Below, piece after piece: positions 31,646-36,374 of a DNA stretch of 36,374 nucleotides; within the stretch, counting starts at the first letter, position 1; every line of letters starts with the position of its first letter. The position numbers were made by a program, and so were the translations under genes. Under the pieces are notes generated by a model. It saw nothing but the letters and a program-made list of their open reading frames with translations, was not told the origin of the DNA and did not search any database. Origin of the DNA: Galbitalea sp036499165. GTDB taxonomy: Bacteria; Actinomycetota; Actinomycetes; Actinomycetales; Microbacteriaceae. Location: positions 1-36,374 of the forward strand of contig DASYEE010000090.1 of NCBI GenBank assembly GCA_036499165.1, read 5' to 3'.

Positions 31646-32889
31646 AGGCCCATTCCGCGCTCACGATCGCGATGATCGGCACGCGAGGCGTGCCAGCGAG
31701 TTATGGTGGCTTCGAGACCGCTGTCGAGGAGATCGGTGCGCGGCTCGTGAAGCGCGGTCACCGTGTCATCGTGTACTGCCGCGGGTTCGATAAGCCGCGG
31801 CATGTGAGTCACCGCGGGATGGAACTCGTTCACCTCGGAGCCGTGCGATCCCGCTCTCTCGAGACCCTGAGCCACACCGCGGCCTCCGTCGCCCACCTCG
31901 CGACTCACGGCGGTGCGGATGTCGCATTTGTCTTCAATGCGGCCAATGCACCATTCGTGCCCCTCCTTCACCTTCGCGGCATCCCGGTGGCCGTGCACGT
32001 CGACGGCCTCGAGTGGCAGCGCTCCAAGTGGGGTGGCGGCGGGAGGCGTTACTACCGTGGCGCCGAGTCTGCATCCGTGCGCTTCGCCGATGCGCTCATC
32101 GCCGATGCGGCAGGAATCGCGGACTATTACCGCCACGAATTCGATGTGCAGACCGAGTTGCTGGCCTACGGCGCGCCCATCCAGTTGGCCCCGGGATATG
32201 ACCGCCTTGCAGAACTCGATCTCGTGCCCGGCGGCTATCACCTGGCCGTTGCTCGGCTGGAGCCAGAGAACAATGTCCACACCATCGTCGATGGCTACAG
32301 TGCCAGCGCGGCGAAGTTGCCCCTGATCGTTGTTGGCACGGCGCCATATGGCGAGGAATACATCTCGAGGCTCGAGCGGGCAGCGGCGACCGACCCTCGC
32401 ATCCGGATGCTCGGAGGGCTCTGGGACCAGGCGCAGCTCGACCAGCTCTATGCGAACGCTGCCAGCTACCTGCACGGCCACTCGGTCGGCGGCACCAACC
32501 CGTCGCTCCTGCGGGCGATGGGCGCCGCAACGCCGACGATCGCGTTCGACGTCGTGTTCAACCGGGAGGTGCTCGGCTCGGCCGGACAGTTCTTCGCCGA
32601 CCCGGGTGCGCTTGCGGGCATCATCGAGTCGGCAGAAGCCGACCCGGAGTCGTCCGAGGCTCGAGGACTCGCACTCCGGGAGCGCGCGGCAACCACATAC
32701 AACTGGGATGACGTCGCCGCAGGGTACTCATCGCTCGCCGCCCGACTTGCCGGAGGTTACCGGTACAGCCCGCGCCGCGGTCGGCGCAACCGTGCGTCGG
32801 CGTGGGCGGCCACCGCGTCCAGCGACGTCGGTGCCGTCACCGTGTCGACCGCGACCACCGATGTCGTTACGGAGGCACCCATTGTCTAA
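31642..32889 (+). CDS. Glycosyltransferase with DUF1972 N-terminus (rhamnosyltransferase-like)
   Basis: A 415-residue GT-B enzyme. The N-terminus has IGTRGVPASYGGFETAVEEI, the signature of DUF1972/Cps2T-type transferases, many of which add rhamnose. The C-terminal half has YHLAVARLEPENNVHTIVDG and SYLHGHSVGGTNPSLLRAMG, the donor site. After about residue 370 the tail is rich in Arg, Ala and Thr and probably unstructured. ATG 31642 overlaps the previous stop (ATGA) and the end overlaps the next gene by eight bases. Rhamnose as the sugar is an inference from the family. Confidence 0.9.
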   Translation: MKAHSALTIAMIGTRGVPASYGGFETAVEEIGARLVKRGHRVIVYCRGFDKPRHVSHRGMELVHLGAVRSRSLETLSHTAASVAHLATHGGADVAFVFNAANAPFVPLLHLRGIPVAVHVDGLEWQRSKWGGGGRRYYRGAESASVRFADALIADAAGIADYYRHEFDVQTELLAYGAPIQLAPGYDRLAELDLVPGGYHLAVARLEPENNVHTIVDGYSASAAKLPLIVVGTAPYGEEYISRLERAAATDPRIRMLGGLWDQAQLDQLYANAASYLHGHSVGGTNPSLLRAMGAATPTIAFDVVFNREVLGSAGQFFADPGALAGIIESAEADPESSEARGLALRERAATTYNWDDVAAGYSSLAARLAGGYRYSPRRGRRNRASAWAATASSDVGAVTVSTATTDVVTEAPIV

Positions 32890-33595
32890 CGCGATCCGCA
32901 CGACGCTGGCTGGGATGACCTCGACCCAGAAGACGGTCAGCGGTGCCCCCGCATACTCCCGTTTCGTCAACCGCCGACTCGGCAGGTACCTCGCCGCCAC
33001 ACTGCACACCCTGCACCTGACGCCGAACGCCGTGACAGCGCTGAGTGCGAGCGTCACCGGGCTCGGAATCGTCGGCATCGCGCTGCTGCGGCCATCCCTG
33101 CTTTCGGCGATCCTGATTCCGCTGCTTCTCGTCATCGGCTACGCGCTCGACTCGGCGGACGGCCAGATCGCCCGCCTTCGCGGTGGCGGAACCCTCGCGG
33201 GCGAGTGGCTCGATCACATCGTCGATGCCATCAAGGTGTCGCTGCTTCACCTGGCCGTCTTCATCAGCTTCGTGCGGTTTCTGCCCCACAGCATCCTTCT
33301 GGATGCCGTGCCCCTCGCGTACGAGGCGATTGCTGCCGTCCTGTTCTTCGCAATGATCCTCACCGAGCAGTTGCGCAGGCGTGCTCCCGACCGCCCCGCA
33401 CCCAGCACGCGCACCAGCTCACCGCTCTACTCGATCGCAGTCGCCCCGACCGACTACGGACTGCTGTGCCTGGTCTTCGCGTTCCTCTGGTGGCCACCCG
33501 CGTTCGTGACCCTGTATTCCCTTCTCATGATTGCCAACCTGCTGTTCCTGTTGCTCGCGCTTCGTAAATGGTTTAAGGAACTTTCAACTTTGTAA
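32882..33595 (+). CDS. CDP-alcohol phosphotransferase, membrane-bound
   Basis: The 237-residue protein has the intact CDP-alcohol phosphotransferase signature D-x2-DG-x2-AR-x8-G-x3-D-x3-D, beginning DSADGQIARLRGGG and ending EWLDHIVD, and about five to six membrane helices. It transfers a phospho-alcohol from a CDP-linked donor. Its place in a polysaccharide operon is unusual for a phospholipid enzyme and, with the cytidylyltransferase at 36112, suggests the polymer or its carrier gains a phospho-alcohol. The start is TTG 32882, with GGAGG six bases upstream, overlapping the previous gene by eight bases. Unlike the family member at 20436, no garA-type neighbours. Confidence 0.9.
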   Translation: MSNAIRTTLAGMTSTQKTVSGAPAYSRFVNRRLGRYLAATLHTLHLTPNAVTALSASVTGLGIVGIALLRPSLLSAILIPLLLVIGYALDSADGQIARLRGGGTLAGEWLDHIVDAIKVSLLHLAVFISFVRFLPHSILLDAVPLAYEAIAAVLFFAMILTEQLRRRAPDRPAPSTRTSSPLYSIAVAPTDYGLLCLVFAFLWWPPAFVTLYSLLMIANLLFLLLALRKWFKELSTL

Positions 33596-33636
33596 CGGGC
33601 GCCCGCTCGTTCATCCGATCCCGCTCGGAGGACCAC

Positions 33637-34860
33637 ATGGATATATCTGACTACCTGCGAGTATTTCGCCGGTACTGGACCAGCATTGCCGCTGCAGCCA
33701 TCGTTGGCGCGCTCGCGGGGTGGGCGATCTACCTCGTGCTGCCAGCAAGTTACACGGCGGAGTCCTCGACGTACGTCTCGGTGAGGTCGACGACCACCTC
33801 GCTGTTCGAGAGTTCGCAGTTCAGCATCGCGAGGGCGGCGTCGTACCCTCAGCTCGCCTGGAGCCGGACAGTGCTGCAACCCGTCATCGACCAGCTCGGC
33901 CTCGATGAGTCTGTCGACTCGCTGCGCTCGAAGGTCTCCGTCACGAACCCGACGGGAACAGTCTTCGTCGAGATCGACGCGCAGGCGGCCACGCCCAAGG
34001 CTGCGGCTCGCATCGCAAATCATGTGGCAACCTCCCTTGCCGGCGCCGTCGCGGAGCTGGAAAGCAACTCCGGCGACCCCGCAAACCAGGTGACACTCCG
34101 GGTGGCGTCGACGGCGACAGCGCCAACGACCCCCTCCTCGCCGTCGCACCTGATCATCACGCTGCTCGGGCTCCTCGTCGGTCTCGCCCTCGGCTTCAGC
34201 GGCGCGATCCTGCGCAATCGCAGGCGGCACGGAGAACTGGCCGGCGACCAGGTCGAATCGATCACGCGCGCGAAGCTCATCACCCGCATCCCACGAGGCC
34301 GCAGCGCCGCCGCCACGGATGCGTACAGGATGTTGCGGGTCGCGCTCCTCGAGGCCGGCTCGGGCGAGCTGCCCGGGGTCATCGTCATGGTCCCCGTCCC
34401 CGACACCCCGCGAATGCGCAGCGTGATCGGAGTGGTCGCGCGCACCATCGTCGACGGCGGGAGGCGCGCCGCCCTCGTGCAGGTCGCGGGCAACGGAGGC
34501 GCTGTGCACCTCGGAGACGTCCTCAGCAACGGATCGGCTCTCGGCTCGGCCGCCCAGGTCGAGAAGGATGGCCTGCTGACGATCGCAGGTGGCGGGCAGG
34601 CACTCGAGCTGAGCCGACGAACGCTGAAGTCGCGAGCAGGTGCCATGGTCACCCAGATCAGGACAATGGCCGACGTCAGCATTGTCGTGGCGACCGAGCG
34701 CTCCGAACCCCTCGACGTCTCCCTGGTCTCGCCTTACGCCGACCTCACACTGCTCGTCGTCGATGCGAGCGCCGGAGAGTCCGAACTCGCGCTCGCTGCG
34801 GCAGAATTGGCCGCTCATCGCCTGAAGCCGGACGGCGTCGTGCTCGTGAGCGACTCATGA
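33637..34860 (+). CDS. Wzz-like chain-length protein with a degenerate BY-kinase domain
   Basis: The 407-residue protein has a Wzz domain (about 1-185) with a membrane helix at about 17-36, an extracellular loop and a second helix at about 170-190, followed by a cytoplasmic domain shaped like a bacterial tyrosine kinase (CpsD). The P-loop position holds VPVPDTPRMRS (about 252-262) instead of GEGKT/S, and the Walker A' Asp is replaced (AALVQVAG). A Walker B-like LLVVDAS remains. There is no C-terminal tyrosine cluster. So it probably cannot bind ATP as a kinase and may only control chain length. GGAGG lies five bases before ATG 33637. The end overlaps the next gene (ATGA). Confidence 0.86.
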   Translation: MDISDYLRVFRRYWTSIAAAAIVGALAGWAIYLVLPASYTAESSTYVSVRSTTTSLFESSQFSIARAASYPQLAWSRTVLQPVIDQLGLDESVDSLRSKVSVTNPTGTVFVEIDAQAATPKAAARIANHVATSLAGAVAELESNSGDPANQVTLRVASTATAPTTPSSPSHLIITLLGLLVGLALGFSGAILRNRRRHGELAGDQVESITRAKLITRIPRGRSAAATDAYRMLRVALLEAGSGELPGVIVMVPVPDTPRMRSVIGVVARTIVDGGRRAALVQVAGNGGAVHLGDVLSNGSALGSAAQVEKDGLLTIAGGGQALELSRRTLKSRAGAMVTQIRTMADVSIVVATERSEPLDVSLVSPYADLTLLVVDASAGESELALAAAELAAHRLKPDGVVLVSDS

Positions 34861-36119
34861 GCGACTCGGCTCTCGAGCCCTCGCTCACCCGATCGCGTCG
34901 GCACAGCCCGCGCACGCTGTTCGTGCTCTGGATTCTCGTTTTCGCAAGCGTTGTGCCGTGGCGCCAGGGCAGTCTCTACACGGGATCGATCGATCCGGTC
35001 GTGATCGGGAAGGCGGCCGTCAGCGTTGCGGCTCTTGTGTCGGTCGCCCTCGTCCCCCGGCGCTTCGAGTTGAAGGTGGGAATCCGCTCGATCGGCTTCG
35101 TCATCGTGATCAGCGTGGTGGGCATGCTGGGGGCGCTGCGCACGGCCGACCTGGCCGCTAGTGCGACGCTGACCGTGCGCCTCCTGCTGGTCGCGGTCAC
35201 GATCATCCTCATCGCACGCAGGTGGACACCGATGATCGTCCTGTCGACGTTGCTCGCGGCATCCGGCACCATTGCGGTGATCGCCGGTGCAAGCGGGGCG
35301 GCGACCTTCTTCTCCCAGGGACGTCTCGAAGGTGTGATCCCGCCCCTGCACTCGAACGAACTCGCGCTTCTGGCTGCGCTGCCGCTCATCGCGCTCATTC
35401 GGATGCTGGCGATCGGTCACGGGCACGGCTGGCATCTGCTCGCGGCGGTCGCACTAGCCGTCGTCCTCCTCGCCTGTGATTCGCGCACCGCCCTCGCGGC
35501 TCTGGTCGTCGCGATCCTCACCCTGCTGCTCACGACGCACCACATCTCGACCAGGGCATCGATCGCCCTCATCGCAGCCGTGCCGATCTGTGCGCTATTG
35601 CTAACCCAAACCGGAGTACTCGCGGCTCTCGTGACCCGCAATCATCCGATCAGCCAGATCGTGACGCTCAACTCGCGCACCATCGCCTGGAACGTCGTGC
35701 TCGCCACGCCCTGGAACGACTGGGCGCGCTGGTGGGGCACCGGTTATTCGACAACACAGGTGGCCGTCACCGGCCAATACTGGGAGACCCAGGTGCTCGA
35801 CAGCAGTTGGGTATCCGCGCTCGCTCAGGTCGGTGTGATTGGCACGGTGCTGCTCTTGCTGTGGGTCACCGCGACCATGGTGTCCTCGCTCAGGCGCAGC
35901 ACGATTCGCGCACTCGCGCTCCCGATCATGATCTTCGTTGTACCGCGGAGCGTGCTCGAGAGCGGCCTCGTGGACTCGAGTACGTTTTTCGTTTTCTTTT
36001 TCAGCATCTCGGTGCTCGTAGAACCCATCTCGCGCATTGCCCTTGCGCCCGCGCGCGGCCAGAGCCCACCCGGCGCACTGGCGGCGCCACGCCTTATCCC
36101 GGAGGTTAGCCATGCCTAG
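34857..36119 (+). CDS. O-antigen ligase/polymerase-like membrane protein (Wzy-like)
   Basis: A 420-residue membrane protein with about 10-12 hydrophobic segments. The central LHSNELALLAALPLIALI, then ACDSRTALAALVVAI, and a large external loop before the last helices match the O-antigen ligase/polymerase family. With an initiating transferase, a flippase and a Wzz-like protein in the same operon, polymerase (Wzy) is the likely role rather than ligase. It starts at the overlapping ATGA (34857), and its stop overlaps the next gene by eight bases. Confidence 0.84.
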   Translation: MSDSALEPSLTRSRRHSPRTLFVLWILVFASVVPWRQGSLYTGSIDPVVIGKAAVSVAALVSVALVPRRFELKVGIRSIGFVIVISVVGMLGALRTADLAASATLTVRLLLVAVTIILIARRWTPMIVLSTLLAASGTIAVIAGASGAATFFSQGRLEGVIPPLHSNELALLAALPLIALIRMLAIGHGHGWHLLAAVALAVVLLACDSRTALAALVVAILTLLLTTHHISTRASIALIAAVPICALLLTQTGVLAALVTRNHPISQIVTLNSRTIAWNVVLATPWNDWARWWGTGYSTTQVAVTGQYWETQVLDSSWVSALAQVGVIGTVLLLLWVTATMVSSLRRSTIRALALPIMIFVVPRSVLESGLVDSSTFFVFFFSISVLVEPISRIALAPARGQSPPGALAAPRLIPEVSHA

Positions 36120-36374
36120 AGTCGAAGTCGGATACGCCAGGGGCGCTTTCGACCTGTTCCACGTCGGCCACCTGAACATCATCAGGCAGGCACGCGAGTA
36201 CTGCGATCGACTGATCGTCGGTGTCGTCTCGGACGATGTCCTTGCTCGCACCAAGCGGCTGACCCCCGTGGTTCCCCTGCACGAGCGACTCGAGATCGTG
36301 CGCGCGATCTCCGGCGTCGACGAGGCGATCGTCGACGAGGCGGACGACGTCCTCGACACCTGGCGCACGACACC
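36112..36374 (+). CDS. Cytidylyltransferase-like protein, glycerol-3-phosphate/TagD type, cut by the window edge
   Basis: The visible 87 residues start MPRVEVGYARGAFDLFHVGH and contain the nucleotidyltransferase motif HVGH (HxGH) followed by DRLIVGVVSDD and VVPLHERLEIV, typical of TagD and ethanolamine/glycerol-phosphate cytidylyltransferases. Such enzymes make CDP-glycerol or a similar CDP-alcohol from a phospho-alcohol and CTP. GGAGG lies six bases before ATG 36112. The right end is outside the window, so the C-terminal RTSxIsT-like motif cannot be checked. Product identity is inferred; ADP-sugar synthesis by a related family (RfaE-type) is the main alternative. Confidence 0.85.
   Translation, partial: MPRVEVGYARGAFDLFHVGHLNIIRQAREYCDRLIVGVVSDDVLARTKRLTPVVPLHERLEIVRAISGVDEAIVDEADDVLDTWRTT

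Noticed and set aside
33454..34818. 454-codon open frame on the minus strand
   Set aside because: Overlaps the Wzz-like gene, which has a strong ribosome binding site and a clear domain structure. The opposite frame is acidic/His-rich filler with no motifs.
1..36374. tRNA, rRNA, CRISPR, transposase or phage genes
   Set aside because: I looked for cloverleaf-like stretches, regularly spaced repeats and transposase or integrase motifs on both strands and saw none. The palindrome at 18361-18447 has no associated transposase here.

Overview
The window looks like chromosomal DNA of a high-GC actinobacterium, most likely a member of the Microbacteriaceae (a judgement from protein sequences and gene order, not from a database search). 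It holds about 27 protein genes, no RNA genes, no insertion sequences and no CRISPR arrays. Many starts are GTG or TTG, and several genes have a TAnnnT box 6-8 bases before the start codon and no Shine-Dalgarno sequence, which suggests leaderless mRNAs.

Region 1 (1-12.6 kb) is a core block resembling the mycobacterial rsmH-mraZ-DUF3040-idsA2-Rv2175c-pknL-aroG-plsC-fadD15 segment. The left edge is the start of the division/cell-wall cluster (rsmH, mraZ with its GTGGAG boxes), reading leftward. A prenyl diphosphate synthase, an Rv2175c-type DNA-binding protein, a LysM cell-wall protein and a PASTA-domain Ser/Thr kinase (PknL type) follow. Then come a leftward set (ROK sugar kinase, PlsC-like acyltransferase, class II DAHP synthase), a rightward acyl-CoA synthetase, and a leftward set ending in peptide deformylase.

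Region 2 (12.6-18.3 kb) carries a ParA/MinD-like ATPase with a long N-terminal extension, pyruvate carboxylase, and a second, short ParA/Soj protein transcribed divergently from pyc. An 87-base, nearly perfect hairpin separates the second parA from the next gene.

Region 3 (18.4-22.4 kb) resembles the mycobacterial pgsA2-garA-Rv1828-Rv1830 region: two MerR regulators (one FtsR-like), a GarA/OdhI-type FHA protein with a conserved Thr-Thr phosphosite motif, and a CDP-alcohol phosphatidyltransferase. A DUF1295 membrane protein and a small helical-repeat protein read the other way. Kinase (PknL), its likely partner Rv2175c and the FHA protein GarA suggest a Ser/Thr-phosphorylation network shared between regions 1 and 3.

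Region 4 (22.4 kb to the right edge) is one long rightward exopolysaccharide operon. Its genes overlap or nearly touch: initiating sugar-phosphate transferase, small lipoprotein, Wzx-like flippase, a 1482-residue secreted propeller/LamG/PKD protein, two glycosyltransferases, a CDP-alcohol phosphotransferase, a Wzz-like protein with a broken BY-kinase domain, an O-antigen ligase/polymerase-like protein and a cytidylyltransferase cut by the window edge. The layout implies a Wzx/Wzy-type polymer, possibly decorated with a CDP-activated alcohol, and a large secreted protein made alongside it. The 282-base leader before this operon is rich in competing C/G-tract hairpins and repeated TTCCCG motifs and is the best candidate for undescribed regulation. 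The large pseudo-kinase, CDP-alcohol and propeller genes make this locus the most interesting part of the window.
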